Shown: positions 49,757 to 62,219, counted from the first letter of the stretch. The stretch is 64,000 nucleotides of DNA from Pholis gunnellus (GCA_910591455.2 OU342817.1:4859915-4923914); one strand, 5' to 3'. The notes: a model not told the origin generated them from the letters alone. Program-made: numbers and translations.

Positions 49757-52700
49757 CTGCCCTTCATATGGGGTGTCAGCACTACATACTGATTTAAGGC
49801 AAAGTAGTTTTACTTGAACACACCTGCATGACCAGGTAATTGTTTGATATGTACTTCAATGCATCGCTAGCTATAATTATAGACAGAAGATGTTTTGATG
49901 TTTCACAGTAGGAGAACCAGAAGTGCTAGTAATTAATGATTGCTCCCATTTCAATTGAGTTCCCACAACTTACTGGGCCACATGAATGTACCAGAGCAAT
50001 CGTTAATGTTATTAGAAGCACCTGTGCTTTTCCACCTATGACAAGTCAAAAGGTCTTCTTTGGAAAGAAGGCCTATTGTCTCGTTACTGTAACCTGCTGC
50101 AGTGTTTTCAAGCTTTGTAAATTCAATCTGGGTTCAAATCTAGAGATTTTTTGATCACATGAAGTTATTAAACTAAATAATATGACACAATACTTCTATT
50201 TCCTATTGCTGAGTATGAAAGAAGTGGCACCACTGCTCTAGTTTTACTTCCTAAAATGTACACCATTCTTGGCCAACAAAATCAGAAGTAAGCAACCCTG
50301 TACGTGATCATGAAACAATTTCCAGTGTTTCACTAAATTCAACCATTCATTTCATTTCAGCTCAGACGCCAAAGTTAATGAGTAATGAATACGGTATAAT
50401 TCAGTAAAACAGGAACTTCTCACTTCAGCTGAACGTATCCCATCAATCAGATAACAGAAGCTATTTGACTGAACCTCTGTGTTTGACCCACAGCTTCCTC
50501 CAGAATGTCAGATACAGCAGAGCCCCTCACATCCAGAGAGACACAGGACGCTCCTGGTTATGATGAGTCCTCACCACCACCACCGTTATACTCCTACGAA
50601 GGACAGCAGCCTCCACCCTACTCTGCAGCCCCGGCAATGTGCCCTCCGTCCAAAATCGAGACAACTTGCCCAGAGGACTGGTCGGACACGACTCCACTGA
50701 TAGCCTCATCTTCTTTTGATGACAAGACCGTGAGAAGAGCGTTTGTCAGAAAGGTTTGTACGACTCGCTGTGGACACGTTTTCCTACACCCATGTTTTCC
50801 TTTTCCTCGAAAAAGATTTCAGGGATGGCACAAGATCATTAACAGGATTACAGGATAACAAAGCAGAACGATTATATGTTTGTAACACAAAATAATGATT
50901 GTTCTTTTCTAGACTTTGCCCTAATCTCTGCTTTTTGCTGTAAATTATTGGATAATTTATTGTTCTCAGGCCTCTAAAGAATTTGTAAAATAAATAAATC
51001 TAAGAAGGAAAATTATTTGTAGACATATGCAACCTGTAAAAAGATCCTACGTATAAACATTGCTTTGTTTTCAGGGGTTGGGAATCACTGCTTTACACAA
51101 ATCAGAGCCAAAAAATGTAAATCGTGAAAACCATCGATTAAGCGAGCAGGTAGAGGTAACAGAATGCATTATGGGTGAGAGACTTTTACATGACAAGTGT
51201 CTCCCTCTCTTTTTTTTGTCCGACCAACCTAACGCGACTTATTTAATGAATAATTTTACCTGATTTTATTACTCGTAAACAACCTGTTAAAAGAAGCCGC
51301 AAAATAATAAAAATGTGTTTGTTCAGATTGATTTTAAACCAAATCTGTGCAATATGAATAATTACATATTCTGAACACTGCTGAGCAGATTAAAGCACAA
51401 GGACCTCCGTAGAGCGAGGTCAGATTTAATGAATGCTGGAAAGTGTAATAATCCAACGGTCTCTTTCATCCCAAAACATTGACATACACCTATAAAATCA
51501 GATGCTGTGCAGAGTATTTTCTCTTTGCATTTTCGTTAAGTGCTTGTTCTTCATCGTTCCCTGTGCAGGTGCTCAGCATCCTGACTTTACAGCTGCTGTT
51601 CATCTTCAGCGTGGTGTGTGTGTTCACCTTCTCCGGAGGTGAGGCGGAGCAGACCAACCTGTGGGCCTACTTCAGCTCCATCATCATCTTCATCGTGGTC
51701 GCCATGGCCCTCACCAAGTCCTTCAGTCGACGTCACCCCTGGAACATCGTGGGATTGGTGGGTTACAGATACAGGAGCGAAAAAACCCCCAAATATCTAA
51801 TATTATAAATACACAATAAAACATTTAAATAATAGACAGTTAACCCTGAGATGAAAAGAAACCATATCTTTGTAGTTTAATAAAAGGAAACATACGTGTC
51901 TGATATGAATCACAGTCACATCCTCAACAGAGAAGGGAAATATTTCTGGTCAAGTAGGCGGACTGCTGCCTCAGCTAAATGTCTTTTCTGGAAACAGAAG
52001 TAAAAGTATTAAATCTAATTAATCAAGAAGGTACATGAGGAAATATATTCCAGTAGATTGAAGATATTTTAAATAGTAATGATAAATCATTTAAACCTCT
52101 CTACATTTTAAATGGGCTCTGAGGAACTGGTACATTTTTATCAAATGAAACCTCAGTTTCCTCTAAAGTTGTGTTCACATGCAAGTCGTTGAGATCGGCA
52201 TTTAAAATGAGGACTTCCTGTACTGTCAGAGATAATTACACAATGTAGAGCAAGGCACAGACATTGTCAGGTTTAGAAGTGCACGCCCACAAGGCTTTGT
52301 CTCTGCCCGAAGCTAACAAATGCCTTGACAGGAGCTTTCTGCTGGAACAACATGGAGCAGCCGTCTCCCTATGTGTCAACGGAGACGTCACATCAAGTAT
52401 AGTGATCATGCCTTCATGTAGAGATTGAATAAACACCTCCTCAGCAGACAGCTCAAGGACTTCAAACGTACACAAATATGCTTTTTATATACTCGTGATG
52501 GTATTCTTGAAGCATGTATAAAACAGAATTTAAAAAAGGGTTTCTGGTAGAAGATACAGTTTACAAACTTTCTCAGCTGAGGGTGACGGTTAATACATTA
52601 CATTTTGTGCCTGCAGGTTGTGGTCACCCTGAGCTTGTCATACATGGTGGGAACCATCGCCTCCTTCCACGACACCACTGATTTCGTCATCACTTTGGGA

Positions 52701-53880
52701 GCAACGATGGCCATTTCTGTCGCAATCATTGCATTCTCTGCACAGGTCAGACAACCAGGCGGAGCCAAAGAGCTGCTTTTCAAAATGCTTCCTACAGACT
52801 TCATGATCTTACTTTGAGCAGAGCGATCTGCAGACTGTCTGTTGCCTAACGTGTCAGTTTTGAAGTTGTAGCCCTCAACATGCTTCTTGTAAAGAAAATC
52901 CAATGATAGGTGTTGCAAGCGCAATCAGAAGAGGCAGAATGTTTGATTAGTCAATTAATTGATGAAGCTTAATCAGCAACTATGCAACTATTGATCGTGT
53001 TTTAAAGAAAGAATATGTATAATTCTTTGGTTTCATCTTTTTATATGATTTTAAAGTTATTATCCGTTTTGGTTTAGACTGCTGGTCAACCAAAACAAGA
53101 CATTTAAAGATGTCACCTCGGGCTCTGGGAGACAGAGGACACTTTACACTATTTTCTCACATTTTATGCACAAAACAAATAAGCTATGAATGGAGAAAAT
53201 ACTGAAAAGATTGACTGACTATTAAAATTACCAGTCTGTATGCAATGTACAAACAACAGCCACAGTACATCCCATTCACATTCAAGGTCTTAATGTGTTG
53301 AATTTAAGTAATTATGAGCAACTCCTGTTTTAGAATCCAATCTTCAACACTACACTCCAAAATACATTTCATTTACTATCATCAGAGTCAAAGGACTTGT
53401 TTGTCACAGAAGCAGGGTGATCTACTCTGGTGGTCAATTAAGAATACAAAGAATGTCTGAATGAAACTACTGAATGCACTGATGTGTCCCTGCGTTCTTT
53501 GCAGACGTATGATTTCACCATTTGGTACGGTGTTCTGCTGAATCTGACGGTGGACGTGATCATGTTTGGCTTCTTGCACATTCTACTCCTTCATCACCGA
53601 TGACGTCTGATGTCTGCTCTGCTGTATTCACTGGTACGGGAGAAAAGAACAATGCATATATATGATATTAACACTACTATGTACCAAAGGGACTTTTACA
53701 GCACTTGAAGGAACAAAATCATATCAGACAGAAATACCAGCTGTTTTTTTTTAGCAAAAGGCTGTGCACTCACTTACGGGTGCTTCTTTAAAGGCAGTGT
53801 GTTTAGACTCATACAAAAAGAATCCCTCTACAGCACTCTACAGCCTGTACTTTCTCTTTTCTTTTTATTTTGCTTTTCAG

Positions 53881-54015
53881 TTTGGCACATTTGTGGGCGT
53901 CAACCTCAATAACCAACGATCCAATCAGGCGCCCGATCGTAAGCACACATCCAAGGCAAAACTACAAAAACGGCCGACACAGCGCCAGAAAATACGCAAA
54001 TATAAAGAGCAATGA
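53881..54015 (+). other. Open segment after a good acceptor, origin unknown
   Basis: TTTTGCTTTTCAG precedes a 44-codon open stretch ending in TGA at 54013-54015. It is basic after the first ten residues (FGTFVGVNLNNQ, then RKHTSKAKLQKRPTQRQKIR). It lies in the last intron of the degenerate TMBIM copy, in phase with the upstream donor, and the intact copy has no counterpart. I do not recognise it. It may be a fragment of inserted or processed sequence, or chance. Confidence 0.3.
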
Positions 54016-54747
54016 AAACGGGCGAAGCTCATTGTATAACTAGAGTGAATCTGTGGGGAGGGCTGAAGAAAATCACTATATTTTTATCCAAATACCTTGA
54101 GATCAACATTAAGACGATATTGTAGGGTTGACTAGTAATGCTTATATTTTCATTGAGATTATTGATAAATAATCATCACTTAAGCAGGTTAAGGCAAATA
54201 ATAGAGAAGCTGGAACAATCTAGAAAATACATCACTTTACTATAATAAAGCCTTTAAAACCAGGAAAAGCATCACGTTTGCCATATTATATTACGATGGG
54301 AGGAAGGGCCAACTGTGAAGTTTACAAACCACAACCAACAAACTTACTCATCCTGAAACCGGAGAAGCTAATTGGAATTCAGCCATTAATCATTTTATTA
54401 TTTACACCTCTGACATGTCAAAATATGTCATTAATTCCTATCAGTTATCTGGTGGTACTCTCTCACCCTGTGCTAACTCCTCCTCCCCTCAGTTCCTGAT
54501 GGTGGACTGTCAGCTGATGATGAGCTACCGTCTGGATCCAGAGGAATACATCAACGCTGCTCTCATGTCTACCTGGACATAGTCCTCATCTTCCTCTACC
54601 TGCTGAGGAGGAGATGAAACTAAAACACATTTACACACACACAGACGGACTGACACGCCAAACTGTAACCATGATGAAAATGTCTTTATTATTATGTATA
54701 TACCGTAACCCCTGCATGTATAAACTGTTTTTGTCACTTTTTACATC

Positions 54748-54820
54748 AATAAAAACAATGGTTGTACTGTATTTGTTGTTTTGCGGTGCATGTGTACCTA
54801 CAATTATAGAAACAAATAAA
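54748..54820 (+). terminator. Poly(A) signals of the degenerate TMBIM copy
   Basis: AATAAA at 54748-54753 and again at 54815-54820. In the intact copy the matching second site reads AATGAA, near 47949. Confidence 0.45.
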
Positions 54821-55035
54821 AGCATTACATTTCAGTTTTTTATTTTTATTTTTTAGAACTTCTAAATCGTTACGTTGTGGGATTAAAAGTCAGACGCTGA
54901 TAATAAAAAAGATCCAGAAGGCTATTCATCTTTCATACGGAACCAAAGCAGAGACTAAAATACAGCTCACGTTGATATGAAGATGAATGTGAGATAAAGC
55001 AGCATGAACTACATTTTGAGCAGATTTTCACCAAA

Positions 55036-55484
55036 GTTCATTGGACAAACCGAACAATATTCAGAAAGGATTTGACAGAGTACAACGTCATTTTCTGCAG
55101 CATTGAATATTAACAAAACAAACCACTGTAGAAAAATGTAGTTGTGTTGGTGTTCTCATTTGAATTCTGTGAGCTGCATAAACGTTTAATGGTTTTGTCA
55201 GAAAACAGTTAAAAATGGCAGCGAGGATCTTCCACAGCTCAAGGTGAGGCTTTCTTTGAACAAAATTAAAAACCCAAAGACATATTTATATGACATATTT
55301 TTGCTGCAGCCGTACACATCACTGAGGAAGCAAACATTCCTGTTCTCCCCCCCAGTGACAGAAATGTTCCCCAAGAACCAGAATCTAACTGTACATGAAG
55401 AAAGGTTTAAGTCATATACCGTCCCCACCTTTGTGGGGAGAAAAGCACCCGAAATCTCCAGATTCCGTGCGTCCACACTGTGCC
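55036..55484 (-). other. parp2: Probable PARP2 3'UTR and flank
   Basis: No gene is seen. Candidate minus-strand poly(A) signals are ATTAAA at 55185-55190 and AATAAA at 54839-54850, the latter overlapping the end of the convergent TMBIM copy. Confidence 0.4.
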
Positions 55485-55677
55485 TCACCACAGTGAAGAG
55501 TAGTTGAACTTGATCCGCAGCAGGTACCTCATGCGAGTCTGGGCCGGGTTGTAAACGATGAACTCGTTGTACAGGAGGGAGTAACAGCTGTTTTTACCCA
55601 CACCTGTCTTCACCGCCGGTCCCATGGGCACCGTCACACCATCGCTGAGGGGGGGGGGGGGGGGGAGAGAGAGAGAC

Positions 55678-55729
<52 letters not shown>

Positions 55730-58700
55730 CGAGAGAGAGGTGTAAATGAAAAGGTGCATTTCTTTAAGGACACATTAGGTACAAATTGTGTTTTTGTGTC
55801 TTCTCTCAGTTACTAGTTTCAGCACAACATGAAAATCATCTTGCAGAGATGAAGTGAAACCAGTTGTTGCCATGTGGTCGGTTCATTGGTGTTTGAGTCA
55901 CTACAGAGTTCAGCATTCAGTACTTTGACTTTCATTTTGGTGCTTTTACTCCATATTTCTGAGCAAAACCACCAGACGTTTCTATGAAGTGCTTGACAAT
56001 GACCTTAAACAAATAGTCCTGCATAGACTAAATACACCGTTGACGTAGTCTAGCGAAGCACTGAGAGGATACTGGCGTCTCTGAGCTTAATGTAGAACTA
56101 AAGGATGCCTTGTTGTGAAGACACACTGGTGGCTGCACAGAATAGAAACGGCACTATGGAGTAATACTTTGAAGTGTGTGTATACATTTATGAAGTTGAT
56201 AGGAACAGGAACATATAATAAATTAAATGATTTTAGTAGATTAAGTAGGTCACAGGTAAAGAAAGAAGTGTTTAAAGACATTCACTATGAGCAACTTCTT
56301 GTAATATTTTTTATCATATTTGTATTCTTGAGCATTATTTAATTAGTATATATTGATTATTATATTATAATTATTATTCTCTGTACTCATCAACCAGCTT
56401 TCTTTCTTTATTAACTCAATTAACAAGCTCCCGCTCTCACAGATTGTCATGATTTGTGTTGTGCAGCAGAAAGCACACTTGAACCAGTGTTTGTCCTGAA
56501 TGAAACGTGCCAATGAGCAATGAGAGGGACTCACAGATCGACAGCGTTTTTGGGGTTGGGTCCGGTCTGTCCCAGGCCCTTGGTGCTGTGTTTTCCAGCC
56601 GGCAGGTTGTTGGCCTCGTAGTCGGCATCCAGCAGCTCGTTACTGTCTCCCAGAGCGACCTGCAACCAGATGTGACAAATCATGTCGTTGTTATTGTTAA
56701 TACGAGCCGTCTCCCTTCATTCCAATCTGTTGCCCTGTGTCTGCTCTAACTATAGGGTGAGACGTGCCACACAACTGCACGAGACAGCTCACCTCACTCA
56801 GCAGCAGCAGTCCCGTGTGGTTGTTCTGAGTGGCAAAGCAGTAGTTGGCGCTCTTTGATGACATGTCAGCAAAGTAGATGCCTTTTCCAAACTAGAAGAA
56901 AGAGAGAATCATTATCACTGGAATAAAGAAATATGGGATAGTTAATAGATCATTTAAGTCCAAAATGCTCTGTTTGAGACAGACAAACAGCACATGCATG
57001 TATATTTTCTGAGCATCCATCCTACTGTACCATGTAACCAGTGACGGGGGCCTCAGGTGGGGCCACTCGGAGCCCCTTGCTGAGGATGCCGACCCAGTTA
57101 GACAGGCGGGAACCGTGCCACAGCAGAGTCCTGGTAGACAAACAGACACACATAGCGGTCTACGCGAAAGGAACTTTGCAACGATGCAGATTTCACATTC
57201 GGTACGACAATCTGAGGCAACAAGAGCCAGTAATGGTGTGTTTTACCTGTTGTGCATCTGTGAGAGGAAGTTGTTCCTCTCCCCTTCCCGGTCCACTGAG
57301 AAGATGTCAAGGACCGACATGGTGTAGTCATTATGGGTGGAGGCGTGAGTGGAATGTAGATACTTTTCTACCACCTTTACACAGAAAAGAGGAACGATTA
57401 CAAGGGAGTGCTTTGAAAATCCTGACTGACTTCTGATTCAACTGTTACGACACCATTTCATCGACTTGGTTGAATAATAATGCACCACGTGAATCTTGCA
57501 TCCGTTAAGTTAACGCCAGTGTATTCGCCCCGGCTGATAAACCATGACCTGTATCATTGGAACAGTTCTGAGTAGTAAAACGCTCACCGTGTACTCGTGG
57601 CTGCTGGAGTCCAGAGGCTGCATCTGACACTTGAGGGAGCAGTACTGTCTGTCCAGAGGATGTTCGTCACTGTCTCCACTGGACTGAACCATTTTCACTG
57701 CTATCTGAATGTCACTCAGAGCCTAAAGAAAGGAAATAAGAGCAAGAAATATACATAGATAATACAGTATACTTAAGTGAAGACATAAACAGACCACGTG
57801 GATTATTATAAAATCTCTCTCCTTTACCTCCAAAAGTGAAATTTTCTCCTTAAGCTCATCTTCTGTGTGAATAATTGGCGGAGTTTTCAACCTGGAGAAA
57901 TACATCTTATAGTTATATTAACACAGAGATCAATGTGAAATCATTCAGACGTCACATTTCTCAACAGCATGAGTGCAACTCTCTGACTGCTCCGCCACAG
58001 TTTCTCTACCCAAAGTCGTGAGGGATGCGGGTGTAGAACTGGTTGCATGCTTCCAGCAGCTCACGACTGTTGTTCTTCTTCTTCAAACAATCCTCGATTT
58101 TCTTCAGTGCGATGTAGCCCGCACGGATCTGCTCCGAGGTCAGCTTGCCTGTAGGTAGGAGGACAAATACTGCATTTTAAATATGTGAAACACAACAATG
58201 AAAGGTTTGCACCCTGTGGAATCTGCTCACATAGTCAGAGAACTGGAGCTAGAATTAAGACTTTTTTTATGTATCTTTGGATCAAAAAGTAGCAACTTGA
58301 ATATCCTAAAATGGTATATGTACTGTATACAGTTAAGTTAAATTCTGTGAATATGATTAGTAGAAAGGGACTGACCGAGAGGAGCTTTCCGGGTGTCAAA
58401 CTTCATCTCCAGCACGCACTCCTCCATGGCTTTGATGTCACAGATTAGCTCCAGGAGCGACTGGATCTTCACGTCCAGCTTGGAGGTCTTCTCCTTGGGT
58501 GCAGCGTCCACAGTGGTCAGGTTCTCCTCCTGGAACAGTGAAATATATCAATATACAAAATGATAGAAGATATTGACTAGCTGAATGAGTTGTTGGTTCT
58601 TTGCCTTTTTGTTCGCGCTGTAGTCCATGAACACCATGTCATATTTTCCAGCTACTTTCTCAAAACTCGCTCGGTCTTCCCACTCATTCTTGGTCTTCTC

Positions 58701-60933
58701 TAAAAACCTGTAGCAAAACAAACAAGTTTCAGAATTTTACTAAACTCACATCAATGTCCGACATCCGTAAAATATCTTTTAAACAGCACAATCTCACTTT
58801 TTCTTGAAGAGGTCTTTGGCTTTCAGCAGGTCTCCACCACAGGCTGTCAGACTGCTCTGACCCACTTTCCCCACTAAAAGAAACAACAAAGAAACCACCA
58901 GAATATATTTAACCAGTTAGTTTCAAACTGCAGGCTTGTGTTGAATGTCCTGCCTAAATACAAACATTCAAGCATGAAGAATCACGGGCACATGAACTCA
59001 CCTCGGCCCCATCGCAACCACACACTGTAGGCCTTGGAGCCGTCGTCTTCCAGCAGCTGGAGCAGGTAGTATTTGTTGTTGTTAAACTGAAGATTTGTCT
59101 GAATAATAAGAGAGAGAGAGCGTTTGCTGGAAGCCTAAAAATATGTTCACTTTCACACAAATCAAAATGAAATACATTTTACAGCCTTTTTCTGTTTCAG
59201 ATATCATCAAGAAACAGAAGAGGTAAACATTATTGTAAAACCATCCGTGCCTGAAACCCTGGTGAACAATCTGGTTTAGGATGTTTTTCAAACTATTCAC
59301 AAGTTTTGTTTTGGTGCAGTAACATATTTTACCTGATTGAGCATCATGTCGTAAACATCGTCTCCTTCACTGTAAACATGAGCCTGAAGGAGAAATTGAA
59401 CAGTTACTAATGTAAATGAGGAAGATTGCATTTGATCTGCCTCTTGTTAGTGGAAAAATAAAAAGATAAAGTTCATGTAAACTTCTGAAGATAGTCGCAG
59501 ATTCGTTGTCCTTTAATTGACTTGTAGTTGCAGCTCTAACTGTATGTGTTAGTTTGGCTGATTTATGAAAGAAAATATACTTCATAATGATCATTAAATC
59601 ATTAAATCACAAGAGCAAAAATGTCAAATTACTAATAAATGAACGTATTGGATACTTTTCTTATGTACCAGTGACATCACAGATAAAATCAATACATCTG
59701 AGAATCAAACATTGTACATTAGCTCCTGAAGTAAACATCAATAACCACAGTAATGATTTATTGTAGGTAATAACTATCTATTGAGTGTTTGCTTGACCTG
59801 TGCACACACATGTACATGTCTAAGAAGGTGCTCTGGGTACAACAATCATTTAAAACGTTTTGATTGATTTACGTCCAGACACTCAACCACACACTGTGTC
59901 ACGCTCACAAGAGGAACTGTAACTGGAGCAGCGTTCACAGGCATCACACCACAAGCGTTTCACATCTGGTGTGGACAGAAGACGCTTTACCTTCCCCAGT
60001 TTGGCTTTACATTCAGTGTCCACCGGAGCTTTTCCCTTCATGACCACCGTCCTCACGACCTCTATTCATCCAAAGATCAGACACAAACCATTAATGAAAG
60101 CACAGGTAACACCACGAATAAACTTGATGATGGTTCCATTGTTACTCAGCAACTTTAAAGTCCTATTTCGTATTTTAACGGTATTACATAGATGACAATA
60201 AAAGCCAGTTTACCTTCACTTTTTATTTCTTCTTTGGCCATTTTTTCCGTTTTTGTCTGACTCTTGCCCTGCACTCTCTTCCTCTTCGCTGCAGGTTGCT
60301 TCTCCGTCTCCTCCTCTTCCTCTTTAAGTTCAACTGGCTTCTCATTTTGAGCTTCTAGCTCACTGGCCTCGTTCAAACTTTCTGAACAAAAGAAGGCAAC
60401 AGAAGAAACATTTTTAATACCTTCAGTAATTTAGATTTCTAAATGTACAAATATATAAAGAAAAATGTCAAGTTTATAGAATATGTCTACTAGGCCTACT
60501 ACTACAACATAAAGAGTTTTCCTTAGTTTTAAGTAATGAAACATTTGTAAAAAAGCAGTTAAGGAAATGTGAAATAGTGTGTTTGTTGGACACTATAAGA
60601 CACTGAAAAACCAACATGACAAAGTTAATAGGGGATGACAGGAATTAAATGACAACAATTGGAAAATAAAACAAAGCTCTGGCAGAACCTTCCAGACAGA
60701 TATGACACAACTCACACATACCTGGTTTTACAGTCTGAGAGCGAATCTTCCTCTTGTACTTGGTGACGGGATTAATCTGGAACATCTTCTTCAGGTCGAC
60801 CTCGTAGCTCGTCCCAGAGCCCAGAGACAGAGTGACGGGCGTGTTTCCTGAAGAGATGGCCGAGTCCAACAAGGCGCAGTCTGCAGCCGAGTATGGTTCC
60901 CACTGTCCTTCATCTCCTTTCCACTGCCACACT

Positions 60934-61016
<83 letters not shown>

Positions 61017-61671
61017 CATCATTTTAATAGGAGCACAAATATATAGCCAAACAAATACTGTCTGCTATCCTCTTCTCAACGTACTGACTGATATGTGTCT
61101 GATTGAGTAACGTTTGTCCTATTATAAGCAACAGTTTAATCATTTTACTTACCAGTTATGTGTTGTATGTGTGAGATGCATTGACTGAAAGGCATGACCT
61201 GATATTATAATATGTTGGATAAATACATATCAGTGAATCAGCTGATTCAACTGCACCACAAACTACAGCCTCCCAAATGACAACAAAGTTGAATCGACAT
61301 CCCTCTAAAACGACTTTATAACATTATATTATTATATTACATTACATGGTTTATTGCAGGATTAGCTTTGTGGTATGATGGTTGACAGTGGCTGACATTA
61401 ACAGGTTTTTACTGACATGCTAAACTCCCAACAGGTAAAGAAGCCACCCTGAGCTAAAACAGTAAAGCCTGCGTGGACCCTAAATACATAGATTAACATA
61501 TATTTCCCAGCTCTCCTCTGCCCAGACATGTCCCCAACATGACGTCAATACAGCAGCTAACGTTAGCTTCCAAACGGCTAACAAGCACCAACCTGTTTTG
61601 GACAGGACTTCTTCTTCTTTAGTTTCTTGTGCACTCTGACTTTTATTTGTCGAACTTCTTGTGCGCCTCAT
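55485..61671 (-). CDS. parp2: PARP2, DNA-damage ADP-ribosyltransferase with added WWE domain
   Basis: Seventeen coding exons: 61593-61671, 60722-60931, 60214-60381, 59991-60061, 59333-59383, 59002-59098, 58798-58873, 58605-58707, 58376-58529, 58010-58148, 57828-57891, 57588-57722, 57247-57374, 57031-57130, 56793-56891, 56535-56659 and 55485-55644. They total 1959 nt and 652 residues. PARP2 adds ADP-ribose to itself, histones and other proteins at DNA breaks, using NAD+. Order: short N-terminus, WWE (27-96), basic segment with an NLS-like KRKRVQGK, WGR (about 175-285; VWLRWGRVGK), helical regulatory domain (about 300-425), catalytic domain to the end. The H-Y-E triad is intact: H497 in LLWHGSR, Y531 in GKGIYFAD, E627 in YNEFIVYN. 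The catalytic domain aligns closely with human PARP2. Mammalian PARP2 (about 583 residues) lacks the WWE part. It is head-to-head with an unknown gene at 62220. Confidence 0.95.
55649..55738. repeat. parp2: G17 run plus (GA)n microsatellite beside the last PARP2 exon
   Basis: On the PARP2 strand this is a (TC)n and C17 stretch ending in CTCAG, immediately before exon 55485-55644, so it forms the polypyrimidine tract of that acceptor. Confidence 0.9.
58530..58604 (-). other. parp2: PARP2 75-nt GC-AG intron
   Basis: The upstream exon ends AACAAAAAG and the intron begins GCAAAG, ending CTGTTCCAG before GAGGAGAACC. Using GC as donor keeps phase 0 and makes the whole CDS close in frame. The nearest GT downstream (GTCAAT) is a poor match and would add residues. 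Confidence 0.7.
60722..60931 (-). other. parp2: PARP2 WWE-domain cassette exon
   Basis: One 210-nt exon, phase 1 at both ends, encodes nearly all of a WWE domain: VWQWKGDEGQW, ALLDSAI, VTLSLGSGTSYEVDLKKMF and QINPVTKYKRKIRSQ. These match the family's W-x-W, Y-x-x-x, Y-x-V-D-L-x-x-M-x-Q-x-N and basic tail. WWE domains bind iso-ADP-ribose in poly(ADP-ribose). Skipping would restore a mammal-like PARP2 without shifting the frame. Confidence 0.9.
60935..61015. repeat. parp2: (CA)40 microsatellite beside the WWE exon acceptor
   Basis: On the PARP2 strand this is (TG)40 followed by TCAG and then the WWE exon. No ordinary pyrimidine tract lies between the repeat and the AG. Confidence 0.9.
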
Positions 61672-62219
61672 GGTTGGTTTGTGAAGATGAACTTATAGCA
61701 GTAAGTATGTGTGCAATAATAAAAAGGATAACAAAGATGGGGGGGTACGGCAATAACTTTCCCCGCCACTGTTTCCTTGCCGTGGGATGTGCCGCAAAAA
61801 GATCGTTTAAGCACGAAGAAGAATCACTCCGCAGTTAAAACAAAAACCTATCATGACTTTGACGCATGCGCTCTACGCAACACCCTCGTCAAAAAACCCG
61901 TTATCGTTTATTACAAAAATAACAAAAATAGTCCAGAATTAACCTAAACTTTAATTGTGTTCACGCAATTCTAAAATTCATATATTTTTTAGAAGTAAGT
62001 AAGAAGAAAAAAGGGCAGAGTGAGTGCTTCTGTGTAAAACCTCCCCACGTGGAACAGAACTTCGGGACCAAAGGTTCCGCGTTAACGATAGTCGGAATTA
62101 TTTTGTTGATGGACTTGTGAGAAGATCCTAACGTGTCTCCGCGCTAGTAAAAAATGTGGATGAATGTTAAAATTAAAGCCATTTAAACGCAAAAAGTCGC
62201 CGGTTCAGGCTCTGAAGCT
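61672..62219. promoter_or_regulatory. Bidirectional promoter region between PARP2 and the unknown gene
   Basis: 548 bases separate the two divergent ATGs. GACGCATGCGCT at 61861-61872 is close to the NRF-1 palindrome (GCGCATGCGC), a factor frequent at housekeeping bidirectional promoters. CACGTGG is present near 62046. No TATA box is convincing. Confidence 0.55.

Larger units (their letters stand above)
48601..54582 (+). pseudogene. Degenerate second TMBIM/lifeguard copy
   Basis: Exon equivalents are the noncoding exon ending at 48671, then 50505-50753, 51569-51757, 52617-52745, 53505-53633 and 54493-54582. The first three coding exons are open and in frame, with altered codons (eight added after MSD, about sixteen lost before SDTTPLIASSS, loss of the SVVKEA loop and of SCC). 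The fourth coding exon has small deletions after MFGF that shift the frame to TGA at 53601-53603. The last exon lacks one base after NAAL, giving TAG at 54580-54582 and removing the last helix with its conserved Asp. A truncated protein of about 221 residues remains possible. Splice sites and two AATAAA signals are kept, so it may still be transcribed. Confidence 0.8.
48515..55035 (+). repeat. Tandem segmental duplication, second unit (degenerate TMBIM copy)
   Basis: The same gene order and wording as 43545-48240, but about 1.8 kb longer, mainly through extra sequence in introns 1 (LINE fragment), 2 and 5. Exons remain easy to align. Confidence 0.8.

Noticed and set aside
60645..61110. Frames extending the WWE exon into Cys-Val repeats
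   Set aside because: The upstream part reads through the (TG)40 intron repeat. The exon begins after the TCAG acceptor at 60932.
55485..61671. PARP1 or PARP3 instead of PARP2
   Set aside because: There are no zinc fingers or BRCT as in PARP1. The WGR text (LQFNNNKYYLLQLLEDD) and the C-terminus match PARP2 more closely than PARP3.
61672..62219. RNase P RNA gene (RPPH1), expected next to PARP2 from mammals
   Set aside because: I looked for its conserved core and PSE/TATA-type snRNA promoter on both strands and saw neither.
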